Assembly (NCBI RefSeq): GCF_052324685.1
Contig: NC_135213.1
Span: 329,501-393,500, forward strand
Origin: Brachyhypopomus gauderio
Lineage: Eukaryota; Chordata; Actinopteri; Gymnotiformes; Hypopomidae
DNA length: 64,000 nucleotides
Direction of reading: 5' to 3'
Below are positions 45,493 to 57,289 of the stretch, piece after piece. The stretch's first letter is position 1. Each line of letters begins with the position of its first letter. The notes under the pieces were generated by a model that saw only the letters and a program-made list of their open reading frames with translations, was not told where the DNA came from and made no database searches. Position numbers and translations under genes: made by a program.

Positions 45493-45761
45493 TCAGTCCC
45501 ACTTATGATATAGTTATGTTCTTAGCTTACATGCCAGTAACTAGTCCGTTAGTAGCACTCATCATTAGTCACTTTGCATTAGGTGGTGTTTAGGGCACCC
45601 CTTGAGCAAGTTGGCATTAGGGGGTCTGATCAGCCTTCTCTTGTCACTTTCCCTATGGGTAGGGTAACAAAAGTTGCAGATTGAAGTGAACTATATCCAT
45701 GGGTGGCTGACATTTTTGTATTCAGGTTGCTGGGTAATTTGCATGGATTTTGTGAAGTTCA

Positions 45762-45770
45762 GGGGGGAGT
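45762..45770 (+). other. Polypurine tract of gypsy element
   Basis: AGGGGGGAG lies just before the 3' LTR, the site of plus-strand priming. Confidence 0.75.
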
Positions 45771-45771
45771 A

Positions 45772-46626
45772 TGTAGCTGAGATAAATTATTTTGTTGTTA
45801 AAATGTTAAAAATGTTAAAATGAACTTCACAAAGATCCCCATTTTCTTTCAGTTACTGTATGTTATTTTTGTTTAATTACATTTTCTGATCATCTTTGGT
45901 TCCCTTTGAACCTGTTGCAGTTGGGCCATTAAATGGTGTTGCAATCCGCGTGAGCACATGTAATAGGGGTTTTCCCCATGTGCGTCAGAAGCATAGTGGA
46001 TGCTGTACGGGTAAGACCCATTATTCGCTATCGCTGGCATTAGCAATGCTAAACGTTTTAGCATCAAGCTCAAAATAATATCTTTTATATAAACTCGAGG
46101 AGATATTAGAACACTAAACAATGTCGAAACGTATGAGTGAAATTTGGCGATGTATAATAATGCATTTGTATATTTTTTCGCGATTGCAGTACAGAGTGGA
46201 AGAAAAAAAAAAAAACGCTGATTGCTGTGTGCCCATTTTGCCCCATGCTGTATTTTTACAGGTATGTTGCATTGATTAACTGAAACGCAGAGACTTGTAC
46301 ACTATACGGTCACAAGCCAAACTTTATTCATATTTTATTTGAATACATTTTTGTTGTTGCTCTCTTAACATGGGTAGCATGGGTAGTTCTTAATGTGTAA
46401 TGGGTAGTTCTTTTTTGAACCATGTAACGTGCGAAGCATATGCGTGTTATGTGTGTGAGAAGCATAGTGGATGCTGTACGGTACAGAGTGGAAGAAAAAA
46501 AAAAATGCTGATTGCCGTGTGCCCATTTTGCCCCATGCTGTATTTTTACAGAATAAATCCATAGTTGTCTACACCTGGCTCGTGTTTGCCTGCTCCTTGG
46601 ATCATCGCGATACTGAGTCTGCTACA
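45772..46626 (+). repeat. Gypsy 3' LTR (855 bp) with an internal duplication
   Basis: It starts TGTAGCTGAGATAAATT and ends GTCTGCTACA. A block of about 100 bases occurs twice within it: AGAAGCATAGTGGATGCTGT, TACAGAGTGGAAGAAAAAA and GTGCCCATTTTGCCCCATG, at 45987-46262 (spread by other sequence) and 46450-46552 (compact). AATAAA at 46552-46557 follows the second block. No 5' partner LTR is visible in the window. Confidence 0.7.
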
Positions 46627-46689
46627 CGTCCATAAAGTAACCAGCAATGACTCTTGGATCATTTTTTGTTTTATATGCTTCAAGCCATA

Positions 46690-47905
46690 TGAGGCTCCAT
46701 AGTAACCAGATCAGAGATTGTGGTGGAAAAAGGAAGTCAGCATGGCCGTGCATTGACGGCTACAGTTCGTTGGATCCATGACAGAATCAGAGCTATCTTC
46801 AAATTATAATTTTTAGAATAATAGCCTACAGTTTCAAAATTTTAGAATATGTAGTAAAATTTTATCGAACAGTCATACAAAATAAGGTTCCACAGCTCTG
46901 TGTTCCTCGGAAGCAGAATATGTAAATGACGCGCACAAGGGCATCAAAGGAATTCATCAAGACAAACCAAACAACAACAAACAAACTAGCTAGCGGTGGT
47001 ATGCTAATGCTAATGCTAGCTAGCATCGCCACAGTGGGTGGAAATTATCATACAGTTAAACCCGTTCACTAAGAGGGAAGATATGATTGGTCAATTTTAC
47101 TGTCATTTGAAACTGGTATTGCACTGTATTATAACTATCTGGTCCTCTGTAAATTAACAGCGGGACCACCAATCACCACCATTCTGCAGAGTCATCACAG
47201 TCCTGATAGGGGGAGACACAGGCTCACAGGCTTCCATGTAACCCCTCACCTTCCAACACAGATTGAATAGACACGGTTGAATGATTTATTTGCTTATATT
47301 TTTGTAATTGTTTAGATGTCGATTGTTAAACTGTAAGTAGATAAAATGAAATTGGATAATCTGAGAGGGCATAGAGGGCCCTGACGGTTCCCCACTGGTT
47401 TAGTCTGTATGTCTTTTTCACCGGAGTTGTGTGTTACAAGTGAATGTGTTTCTGAGCTCAGTTCTCTGTCCACATTCCAAAGGAGACTGATAATGCAGCC
47501 AAAGACACTCCCATGAAGGTGTCTGGGAGTAGATGAATGTTTTGTTCATCTATTTCACAATCCTTTTGGTGGCTGAACGTCTGACATTTTATCCCCTATT
47601 TCAGTTTTACTAGTGATTTCAGACAGACACCTACACCATTAAGGATATAAAGGAGTATGTGTGGTGATTGATGGAAATTTGGCTCATGTGAGACTCTAGT
47701 GCAATTAAACTACATTCACAGAAGTAGCACTGTAATGTGCTTCAACTTGATAATTTACCACATCACTAATAATAATGTGGCATGTCCTAACATATACACC
47801 TTGTAGAGAACCAACCTGAGCCAACCAACCTACTTTTCACATTGCGGCACTTTGCATCACAACTGCTGCATTTGAAAGTCCCATACAAATATTTCTCTGT
47901 CTCTG
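46690..47905. repeat. Local segmental duplicate 2
   Basis: Paralogous to 1990-2324 plus 16950-17560, and to 56085-57085. Here the junction CTGTCCACATTCCAAAGG (47466-47483) is uninterrupted, showing the state without the retrovirus-like element. An insertion of about 500 bases (46888-47395) with GCTAATGCTAATGCTAGCTA lies in its left part; its end matches 30110-30215 inverted. Confidence 0.75.
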
Positions 47906-47919
47906 TCTGCACATCAAAG

Positions 47920-48540
47920 TCAAAGTGAATTTTATTGTCATTCAGACTTTACAACAGGAGTGCATAGCTAAAAATGACCGTGTTTCTCCAAACTCTGAGA
48001 ACACAAACACGAGACATACTAGTAACATAACAAGCAGATGAGACATAAGTATAAATATGTATAAATATAGAAAGGGGCAGGGGAAAGTAACAAATAGGAG
48101 ATTGTACTTTGCACTTACAGAAATATTGCACTTTGTATAAAAAATATATTGCTATGTTTCCAAGTGATATTATTGCACACTTTAACATAGTGTAAACATA
48201 ACATTGTAGCTGTAAACTTGTGGTAACGTGGTTGATTATAATAACAGTGAGGATATTGCACATAAATTAGCTGCATTAAAACAATTTGAGATGTGAGTTG
48301 CAGTAAATAATATATATTAATAATACTGTGCACAGCTCTGATACGCATGGGTTGATTATTTTGTGGGCCTATGGAGGATCACATGAGTACTGAGTATTTG
48401 ACTGTGACAGAGTGACAGCAGACGTGGGAAATGGTGCCATAGCTTCTTTCATATCCATTGCACAGCACAGTACAATCAATAAGAAAACAAAGGAGCACAG
48501 CACACAAAAGGTGTGTGGCAGAACAAACGTGCATAAGTCG
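47920..48540. other. Retroposon-like tail and unique-looking DNA
   Basis: CAAAGTCAAAGTGAATTTTATTGTCATTC at 47919-47946 is the usual start of a fish retroposon tail. Nothing codes for a recognisable protein up to 48540. Confidence 0.4.
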
Positions 48541-48554
48541 TAAAGTCACTAATC

Positions 48555-48876
48555 CAGGGGTGGCCAACCCGTCATAGACTAAGAGCCACTTTTCTTACTG
48601 TGTTACGGCAAAGAGCCAGTAACACCAGAGCCAGAGTGTAATCTGTTGAGCGGGGGGGGGGGGGGTGTCGAGTGTAAATTATTAGCTGTGAAGACAGTCA
48701 AATGCGTGTTTTCCACTACGCCTGTTTTAAAAGTATTAGCGGCTCGCTAGGCTTATAAACTAACCGCGCACCACGAAAATGTAGCAGTGTGTTGCCCCGT
48801 TTGTGCAGGTGAGCCCGCGGACCGGCTGGGGTGCCGCATGAAACCAGGCAAAGAGCCGCATGTTTGGCCACCCCTG
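48555..48876. mobile_element. hAT MITE (322 bp)
   Basis: Inverted ends CAGGGGTGGCCAACC and (reverse complement) CAGGGGTGGCCAAAC are flanked by a perfect 8-bp duplication CACTAATC at 48547-48554 and 48877-48884. It carries GTTGAGCGGGG with a G homopolymer and GAAGACAGTCAAATGCGTG, the shared hAT module in inverted form. Confidence 0.92.
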
Positions 48877-49238
48877 CACTAATCTTAGCGTCGGGGAGAG
48901 ATGTCGTGAGTAGACTCACTCCTGTAGCTGCAAGGAATGCACAGCACTGACTTGCGGGAGCTGTGGGCTTAAATCGAGCCATGAGACTGATGAGGGACAA
49001 GTGCAGGTGATTATTGAATAAGTGGGTGAGTTAGACTGTGGGAGTGAACGGGAGGTGGAGTGAAGTGGAGTGGGCAGCTCCCCTGTGGGGCTGCCCCGGC
49101 CTACTGTGACATTGACATTGTGCATGTTTATTATATGTGTGTGAACAAGATTTCAACAGTCCTGGTTGGGCTGCAAGTCAGACAGCAGTCTAATAGCTTG
49201 TGGAAAGACGAGTGAACAACTTATGTCTATATGTCTAT

Positions 49239-49626
49239 TGTAAGGAATGCCACCTGATCTCCACCTAACCAGCCTCACCTGACGCTCATCACCACGCCCC
49301 CGTATACTATACTTATACGCCCACATTCCACTTCCTAGTCGCGAAATATTGCCGACTCATGCCGCATACTAAGCCTTTCGATTACCTGTCTGCTCTCCTG
49401 TGTTCTGACCCTCGATTACGTCCCCGACCTTGTCTCCTGCCTAGTCCCTCTGTACCTCCTGACTTCTGCTCCCCCGTTATGATCCTGGACCGTCGCCAAG
49501 AAAACGCTGTTGCTACTGATCCCAGTGCTAGTGATACACCTGCCTGTTTCTGTACCAGTGTCTCATTTAAATAAAAGCGGTGTTCTTCCGCGTTTGGATC
49601 CCTCTCTGCCTAATCAATACGTTACA
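49239..49626 (+). repeat. Probable solo LTR (388 bp)
   Basis: It begins TGTAAGGAATGCCACC and ends AATACGTTACA, with a TATACTTATACG motif near 49306 and AATAAA at 49570-49575. A 71-codon frame from MPHTKPFDYLSALL spans most of it, reminiscent of the LTR-encoded starts of the proline-rich family, but without sequence match. No 5-bp target duplication is evident. Confidence 0.5.
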
Positions 49627-49732
49627 GAAATAATCAGGCGACCTTGCTAAAGGTTAGTCTATGGTGCTAGATTGACATTACAAGCACTTTCTAACATGCT
49701 CATGAAGTCCTTCAGAATATGTTGAAGTCAAG

Positions 49733-49946
49733 TCAAGTAAAAAAAATTTATATGGCGCTTTTTACAACACATGTTGTCACAAAGCAGCTTTACAGTAGTA
49801 TGGGTCCAGATCCCTAATGAGCAAGACAAAGGCGACAGTGGCAAGGAAAAACTCCCTATGATGGTGGGGATTAGGAAGAAACCTCGGGAGGACCAAGACT
49901 CAAAAGGGAACCCATCCTCCATTGGGTGGCCTGTTAGCACAAGTCC
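49733..49946 (+). repeat. SINE-like or LINE-tail repeat, copy 2
   Basis: Nearly the same as 10183-10400, including CAACACATGTTGTCACAAAG and AACCTCGGGAGGACCAAGAC. The close match suggests recent activity. Confidence 0.75.
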
Positions 49947-50064
49947 ATGAAGTCACCAGGATCTATCTGGATTACATGTATACAGGTGGAGGTGTGAGAA
50001 GTGTCGAGGAGCCTGCTAGCTCATCTGATGAAACAACCACACAAAGACAACAACATCATACCAA

Positions 50065-52330
50065 TTCCTCTTCTTCTTCTTTCAGGTGATCCCTTTAAGG
50101 GTCGCCACAACGGATCATCTGTCTCCGTCTTGCCCTATCCCCTGCCTTCACTGCATCCATAAACCTTCCCCGAGGTCTTCCTCTTCTCTTTCTGCCTGGC
50201 AGCTCCATCTCCAACATTCTTTGTGTAACGCTCACAGCGTCACACAGCGATAATTATGATAAGCTTTGGACTACGCCACCCTCAACTAGAGGGAAACCAA
50301 TCAGTAACGTTTCACCCACTAGATTACTGCCAGCGAAAATAAAATTGTTGGATTGCAGAGACTGATATGCAGATCATTTATTGTACAACATATAAAATAC
50401 CATACATTCTTTAAAAAGAAGCACCGTTCGGTACAGCCACAAGCTTTTAGGAGCAGCTACCTAACACAGGTTACCTCACTTCCACCAGTGGGGGTTGGCG
50501 CGCACCTAAAAGAATAAACCAAACAAACAACTTAATGAACAAATAAACCACACCACGATCCAAATAATCTCAAATACACTGCAAATAAACCCAAATATGT
50601 AGGTGCGCTCCCACCGTTCCCCAACAGTACCGCCTGGCAAAAAATACAAACACATCAACAATAAATCACATTCCATAAAACACGTCTGACGCTAAAAGAC
50701 TACAATCCCTAAAAGAGACAATTAATCTAAAGGGGAGAAAACAGTGGCCTAGCTCCAATGCGCACTCTGATGGCTCCTGTAAAACAATAACGCACTTTAA
50801 CTAGGACGAACATCATTTAAACATTGTCTGCGCTCAAAGCTCGGCCCTACCGTGCAATGGCTGGAATAACTCGAATCGCCCGTTACTTGGCCACCTCAGC
50901 GACCTACAGCACGCGAACAAACGAAACAAATTAATTTATTCCACCAACATTGAATGCATCCCATCATCATCTTATTTACCGCTCGCATGCAGCTCAAAAC
51001 ACACCCAGTCAAGCATCTTAAAGCCCTGAACAATCTCAACTCTGCATGAATGGGTAAAACTCTTACAACCCAGAAACTGCGAGAATGGGTAAAAAGTCTT
51101 ACAACCCAGAAACTCTGCGAGAATGGGTAAAAACTCTTACAACCCAGACCCAAGCGTGTCTCTCGTCCCGTCAATCAGCTTCAGGGCTAACGAGAACAAA
51201 CGAGAGTTTAAATACCCTTCGTGATGTGCACTAATTCAATATGGGCGGTGCCCTTAATTAAAAAGGGCCGTATCTTCAGGCACACTCTGTAACGGAGTCT
51301 TCCTGTTACATTTGTAAAATATATTCACAATTCCTGCTCAACACATGTCCAAACAATCTCCTGACCTTTCTAGTTTTATCTACAAACTGCTTCACCTTCA
51401 TTGTCCCTCTGATCTGCTCATTTCTAATCTTGACTATCCTTGTCACTCCCAACAAAAATCTCAGCATCTTCATCTCCACCATCTCCAGCTCAGCCTCCTG
51501 TCTTTTACACAGAGCCACACTCTCCAAACCAACATCATAGCAGGTCTCACTACTGTCCTGTAAACCTTCTCTTTAACTCTTGTTGCTATCCTTCTGTCAT
51601 ATATCAGCCCTGACACCCATCTCCACCCACTCCATCCTGCCTGCACCCTCTTCTTCACCTCTTTTCTGTACTGTACTTTGCTCTGGATGGTTGCCCCAAG
51701 ATATTTGAAGTCATCCAACTTTACAACCTCTACTCCTTGCAACTTCACATTTCCACCTGCCTCTCTCTCATTCACACACATGTATTCCATCTTGTCTCTA
51801 CCGACCTTCATTCCTCTCCTACCTCGCTTCTACCTGCTCTCTACTCTCACCACAGATTACAATGTCATCTATGAACATCATGGTCCAAGGGGCCTCCTGC
51901 CTGACCTTATCTGTCAACCTATCCATCACTATTGCAAATAAGAAGGGGCGCAAAGCTGATGTAACCCTACCTTCACCTTGAAACCATTTGTCAGTCCAAC
52001 TGCACTCCTCACCACTGTCTCACTATCCTCATACATGTCCTGTACCACCCTTCCATACCTTTCAGCCACACCTGACTTCCTCATACACTACCACAGTTCC
52101 TCTCTTGGCACCCTATTATATACCTTCTCCATATCCACAAAGATACAATGTACTGTAGCTCCTTCTGACCCTCTCTGTATTTCTATACCAACATTCTCAA
52201 TGTAAAAATGACATCTGTGGTATTTCTGTGCATGAAACCAAACTGCTGCTCATTGATCTGAAACTCTTGCCTTAACCTTGTTTCAACAACTTGTTCACAT
52301 ACCTTCAAGGTGTGGCTCATCACAAATGAA
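50065..52330 (-). mobile_element. RTE-type LINE, 3' part, in reverse
   Basis: The minus strand encodes RT pieces: EQVVETRLRQEFQINEQQFG, FIDDIVICGESREQVE (catalytic YxDD region), KMEYMCVNEREAGGNVKLQG, DFKYLGATIQSK, KKRVQAGWSGW, ELEMVEMKMLRFLLGVTR and, after an interruption, ELPGRKRRGRPRGRFMDAVK. These are typical of fish RTE. Frameshifts (51470-51811 and 51306-51527 in different frames) and a deletion around the active site kill it. A solo LTR is inserted at 50224-51310. Confidence 0.82.
50224..51310 (-). mobile_element. Solo LTR (1087 bp) inside the RTE LINE
   Basis: Ends TGTAAC...GTTACA, flanked by TTTG at 50220-50223 and 51311-51314; removing it restores the RTE frame. On the minus strand AATAAA (about 50378) and a TATTTAAAC box (about 51205) give the orientation. 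Three tandem units of about 43 bases (ATGGGTAAAACTCTTACAAC) lie at 51045-51150. Family not identified. Confidence 0.7.
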
Positions 52331-52369
52331 ATATGACATATTTCTCTTTAAATGATGGCGGCAATAAAA

Positions 52370-53115
52370 CTGCGCTTTCATTTACTAGAGAGGAGCAGAT
52401 TCTTATATTTATTCCAGTTTTTTGCAAGGAAAACTAACTGGTTTAACTGGTCAGGCTTGAGCAAGCTACATGAAGGGGTTACAATATTGCCAGCTGTGCT
52501 GAACAGCCACTCTGATGGGACACTTGTGGCACAAACACATAAGTATTTTTGGTAACAGCAAAGTTGAAATTATGCTTAATTGCACTGGCCGAGTTTAATC
52601 ACGGCCAGTGCAAGATCTTGACCAAGGCTACTATGTTTGGTCCATTACCCATAGTTATAGCTGCAACTTAAATATCATCCAGTTGCCATTCTCTGAGTGC
52701 CTCACCAAGCACATTAGCAATCTAAGTTTCTGGGAAAAAGGTTGTTTCGAGACATTTAGACTGTAATTGCCAAATGGGTGTGATGAAGGGGCTGTCAAGG
52801 ACATGTATGGTGTCATATCCACTGACGATCACATATCTGTTGTCAACAAATAACTCTCTGCCTTCGACATCATCACCTGGACAACTTCTCAAACTTTGTT
52901 GTACAAGTCAGGACAAGTTGCTATTTTAGAAAATAATTCCTTACCAGGTGACTCATACTGATAATCAAGCATTTTTATCATGTTTTTAAATGACATTTTT
53001 TGAATGTATGAAATGACACCATTTCTTCAGTCGTGCATGGTCTTTTTTGTAGTGGATTTGGCAAAAGCTCCAGTTTGTCTGTTGTGTCTGGGCTTTTCTT
53101 GCAGTTGCTACATGG
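52370..53115 (-). pseudogene. hAT transposase (ZBED-like), catalytic part and C-terminus
   Basis: On the minus strand the reading gives MIKMLDYQYESPGKELFSKI, VDNRYVIVSGYDTIHVLDSP, ITPIWQLQSKCLETTFFPE, VAAITMGNGPNIVALVKIL and, after a gap, SEWLFSTAGNIVTPSCSLLK followed by PDQLNQLVFLAKNW. These match the order of a ZBED-type hAT transposase: RNase H-fold core, then the hAT dimerisation domain. Several stops and a deletion of the middle show it is dead. The BED domain is not seen. A host ZBED gene is unlikely because of the decay and the repeat setting. Confidence 0.78.
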
Positions 53116-53259
53116 CTCTTGAAATTCGAGGTCTGTATGGCAGTTGAAGGGCAGACTTTTCTTAGGCAGATCTTGTATACCGGTTCATCTAGGTTTGCTG
53201 GCCCTCCTTTTCATTTGGAACGAATCCAAAATGCTGCCAAACTACAGCAGTGGTGTTTT

Positions 53260-54180
53260 ACTTTGAAATTTACATTTACATTTACATATACGGCATTTAG
53301 CATATTATCCAGAGCGACTTACTTATCCAGAGCGGCTTACAAAGTGCTTTGCTTCTGATCACAGAATACATCCTAGGAAATAGTACAGATAGGCCAGAAT
53401 CAAGAGACCATTGATTCAGACTACTACTAAACTACAGGAGTCAGTATCATTACCTAGTGCAGGTATCACCAAATGGCGGACCGCGGTCCGGATCCGGACC
53501 CGAACGCCGTCCTGTCCGGACCCAATCACATTCCCGATTAACTGGATACGGACCCAAATGCCAAAAAAATTTTAACGGGAGACTATATTTTAAACCGGAG
53601 AATTTATTTTCAGACGAGTGTTACGTTCACCACCCATTTGAGTGTTACGTTCGCGCCGCCCCCCCCGCTCAACAACTTTCGTTCGCCACCGCGGATCCGG
53701 ACCTAAGGTCTGAGCTATCTGCCAAAAATGGACCGCGGAAAGATTTAATTGATTACCCCTGACCTAGTGTTTTGCAAGTTAGACATTTGCCAAGAAGCAC
53801 AAATAACCATAAACAGACATACAATTTAAGAACAACGGCAAGTGGTATCAGCTGAATTAGTGCTCTGGTAAGAACTCAACAAACAGGTGAGTCTTCAGTC
53901 TACGCTTGAAGATAGCAATAGACTCTGCAGTCCTAGCAGCTAATGGAAGATCGTTCCACCATCTTGGAGCCAGGACGGAGAATAGTCTGGAGCTTTGTCT
54001 TCCATGAGACTTTAAGCATGGAGTTTCAAGTCGAGCCAAGCTTGAGGTTCTAAGTGTTCACTGTACAGATCGGCTTTTTACCATGGACATCATGTAGGGA
54101 GGGGCCAGTCCATTTTTGGCTTTGTAAGCAAGCATCAAGGTTTTATATCTGATGCGTGCCACTACTGGAAGCCAAGTAGC
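53260..54180 (-). mobile_element. L2/CR1-like LINE 3' fragment
   Basis: The minus strand encodes KTLMLAYKAKNGLAPPYMMS and (53857-54039) SRLFSVLAPRWWNDLPLAAR followed by FKRRLKTHLF, the segment after the RT domain in this clade. The 3' end is the ACATTTACATTTACATATAC GGCATTTAGC-type tail near 53270-53300 with AGAGCGACTTAC. A hAT MITE interrupts it. Confidence 0.75.
53460..53761. mobile_element. hAT MITE (302 bp)
   Basis: Ends CAGGTATCACCAAAT and (reverse complement) CAGGGGTAATCAATTAAA, with a perfect 8-bp duplication ACCTAGTG at 53452-53459 and 53762-53769. It contains GGACCGCGGTCCGGATCCGG and the TTACGTTCGC poly-C CAACAACTTTCG module. A truncated relative is at 8996-9052. Confidence 0.9.
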
Positions 54181-56084
54181 CACTTAACTCACAGCTCACA
54201 GAAATTAGCTCACTTAACTCACATCTAACACTCATCATTGTGGCTTCTTGCTTTTTCTCTCTGTATAAACACTTCAGTGAGAACCCCAACCCATAACCAA
54301 TCAGTGAGCTCCAAATGCTTGCCCATCCCACTGCTCCTTCCAACTTCAAGTTCATGATCCTTTCTGACACTCTCTTTACATCCAGAACATTTTTCACAAA
54401 CTGTTTTTACCATTGTCTCTACATTCAGAGTCTCTACTCTAACCTCCATACTCCGACCTTTCCTTCTCTCTCGCTGCCTTCTAACATGCCTTCCTCCTCT
54501 CCTTCTCGATGGCCTTCAACCTACAGTAGTCCCTTTCCCACCGGCATACTGCTGGTCAACAGCAAAGGTTGTTCACCCGGGCCTCAACCAATCCGGTAAG
54601 GCAGTCATATTTGTGATCTGCATGTCAGGGCTGGCTCGGCTGCCGCTCCTCCTAACAACATTAGAGGCACCTGAGTCAGTCATAGACTCTCCAGGCGCAA
54701 TCAGCAGTGATCCGTTTCAGCTGTCTCTATGGCTTCTTAAGGAAGCTTAGTGAAACGGATCACTGATGAATCGTTTTGGCTCGCCTTCACGTCCTCAGCC
54801 CTTTCTCTGTGATCTCTGGTTGCGTTACTTGTGTTTAGGTGTCTCGCCACCTTATGCTCTCTCTCACTCTCTCTCATCTCTCTTGCTTTTCTGCTACTTA
54901 CTCGATTAACTATCTCCTGCACTGCTTACTTGCCTACCTCAAGTTTTACCCCTGCTTTATCTTTTCCTATCCGTTCTTCGTTTATTTTGGGAAGGGTTTT
55001 TGTTTCGTCGTGGCGTTCAGCCTGCTGTGAGGTATTTCCCCTGGCGTCCTAAGTTTCATTTTCTCGCGTTGAGTTTTCTCCTCATTTTTTTTTCTGTTGC
55101 ATTTTTCTCCCGTGTGTTTGCGGTCAAATTTATTTTCTACGCGTTCAGTTTATTCTGCATCTCGTGCGTTTGGTTTTGCTGCTTATGTGTGTGTGTGTGG
55201 ACGCACACATTTTACTCTTTGCATTTGTCGGCACTTGAGTCTACTACTCTCTTGGTTTTGACGCAGTGTGTACTTGTTGGTACACCCGACGTTACACTGC
55301 ATTATAGTTGTGGCACAAGTTTTATGCTGGATGCCTTTCCTGCAGCAACCCTCACCTTTTATCCTGGCATGGGACCAGCACCAGAAGTACACCCTTAAAT
55401 GGCTGGTTTCACATCCATCATACCAATTTCAATATTGCCAAATTTTAATGTATTTTATTAGATGATTCCTTTCATCTACAATGTTTTTTAACATTGCCGG
55501 TTTGCCACAACATTCTGTTATTGCTATATAAAAAAACCACATACAATTAACACAAGATTGAAGCTAAATTGCTCATAAACAGACAGAGAAATCAGATATA
55601 AGAAATAAGCAGATTGTATATGATTCATAGAAATAGATAGAAATGAGATGATGTTTCAGAGAAGAAAGTATCTGTCAAAGTGCAAGTGATAAAGTATTCC
55701 CAAGTGAGGCAAGCCAAGAGTGTGAGAGTTACACGCTACACAATTAACACTACACAATACACATTGTGCAACATACAATACCAACAAAGAATGCCAAAAT
55801 AAGATTTAAGCAATATTTTAACATTTTGGACAAATATATAAAAACTTTAAACAAAAAAAATGCCAAAAAAAAGATTTAAGCAATATTTTAACATTTTGGA
55901 CAAATATAAAAACTTTAAACAGATTCAGCGCTTGTCTATTCATCCTGACTAGTTTTAAGTTCATATTTTCTGTATTTGGACAATTAGCAGCATAAGCAAT
56001 ATCAGGCATTAACAACAGTTCTCCCCATCTGACCTACGTTAAATGCCTTGACTACATTTTTTATGCAGACATATTTTCATTTAA
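54181..56084. other. Stretch without recognised genes
   Basis: At 54700-54770 an inverted AGTGATCCGTTTCAGC / GAAACGGATCACTGATG pair forms a small palindrome. ORFs on both strands around 54300-55400 match nothing I know. ACATTTTGGACAAATATA with TAAAAACTTTAAAC is repeated in tandem at 55817-55856 and 55889-55920. Confidence 0.5.
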
Positions 56085-57085
56085 CCATGTACACATATTT
56101 TTCACAGGCATTATACCTGATAATACAAGTGTGTTACAAGTGAATGTATTTCTGTGCTCAGTTCTCTGTCCACACATCACTAACCACCTACACAATGGTT
56201 CCACTCTTATCTGGAAGACCGCTCCTATGAGGCAACATGAAGAGGATCTACATCCAATCCATGTAAACTCTCCACTGGAGTCCCCTAAGGCTCATGGATG
56301 ACCAATCACCAACTGAAGCTCAGCCATAGCCATAGCTTCTGTACATTCCAGGAACCCTAAACCCACCCTGTTAACACCATCAGATACTGCCCAAAGCCTG
56401 TGTGTAACATTGGACAACCAGTTGTCCCTCTCAACACGTTTCAAAGCTGACCAGATCTCGCAGATTTCTCCTCTCCAAATACAGAGAATACAACCCTTTC
56501 TTTCACAAGAATTTATTAGAAGTCAAAGAACAAGTCTTAACCAGGGGTGCCAATAATTATGGAGGGCGCTGTAATTGTGCAACAATGGAGAACATTCCAA
56601 AGGAGCAAACCTGGCAATTATTTTAAATAATGCTGCCAAACAAAGTTCCATGAAAGTGTCTGTCTATTTTACAATCCTTTCGGTGGGCTAAACCTCTGAC
56701 ATTTTATCCCCTATTGCACTTCTGCATGTGACATCACACAGACACCAAACCCATTAAGAATAAGAAGGAATTTGTTTAGTGATTGATATAATGTTTGGTG
56801 ATGGACTTTTGGCCCATGTGAGACCAAGAAGACAAAATCTGGGTCTCAAGTTGAGCAATGACACTTCATTTACAGAAGTAGCACTGTTACATGCTTGAAC
56901 TTGTTAAGTTACCACATCAGTTTACAAGGTAACTGTCATAACTGCCATAGCAATGGGACAAGTCTTTACAAATCCATCTTGTGCTTAACGAACCTGAACC
57001 AGCTGATACATTTCACACTTTTCATACTTTTCTCCTGATTCTGTTCTTAGTCTTCTCACCTTCACAACTGCACAATGATGCTGAA
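56085..57085. repeat. Local segmental duplicate 3
   Basis: Paralogous to segments 1 and 2: TTACAAGTGAATGTATTTCT, CAGTTCTCTGTCCACA, then after an interruption GAGAACATTCCAAAGGAG, CTGACATTTTATCCCCTATT, AGAAGTAGCACTGT and TTCTGTTCTTAGTCTTCTCA. It is interrupted at 56175-56570 by a LINE fragment and a Tc1-like end. Confidence 0.7.
56175..56572 (+). mobile_element. L2-like LINE fragment with a Tc1-like MITE end
   Basis: Plus-strand readings CVTLDNQLSLST and QRIQPFLSQ match the thumb region of L2-type RTs, with shifts. CCAGGGGTGCCAATAATTAT and GGAGGGCGCTGTA at 56540-56572 is the common end of a fish Tc1-type MITE. Confidence 0.55.
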
Positions 57086-57289
57086 AACCCAATGATGCTG
57101 AAAAAATGATGCTGAGAGGGGAGTCAAAACCAACTTGGAGAAATTCAATCATTTGGCTACTTTTTGATATATACACACAGGCCAAACAAATCAACCAAAG
57201 ACAATTAATTTTATTAATACAATTAATATTATTTGACCTACAACACAGTGCAGAATTCAGATATTTACAGCTGCACAAACCTTATTAGA

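Larger units (their letters stand above)
36375..46626 (+). mobile_element. Ty3/gypsy LTR retrotransposon, 5' truncated, nested
   Basis: Protease relic, RT, RNase H, integrase, a polypurine tract and a 3' LTR lie in order on one strand. A hAT (36750-37928), a CA-rich MITE (about 37944-38758) and an IS630-like transposon (38879-41278) split the protease from the RT. The 5' LTR and gag are not in the visible 5' part. Confidence 0.88.

Noticed and set aside
52370..53115. Host ZBED gene
   Set aside because: The order of motifs fits, but stops, deletion and lack of a BED domain show a dead hAT transposase.
54225..54599. Overlapping ORFs on both strands suggesting an RTE N-terminus
   Set aside because: Some words (for example KAREMRE-like runs nearby) look suggestive, but I could not match an endonuclease motif. 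Left as unassigned.
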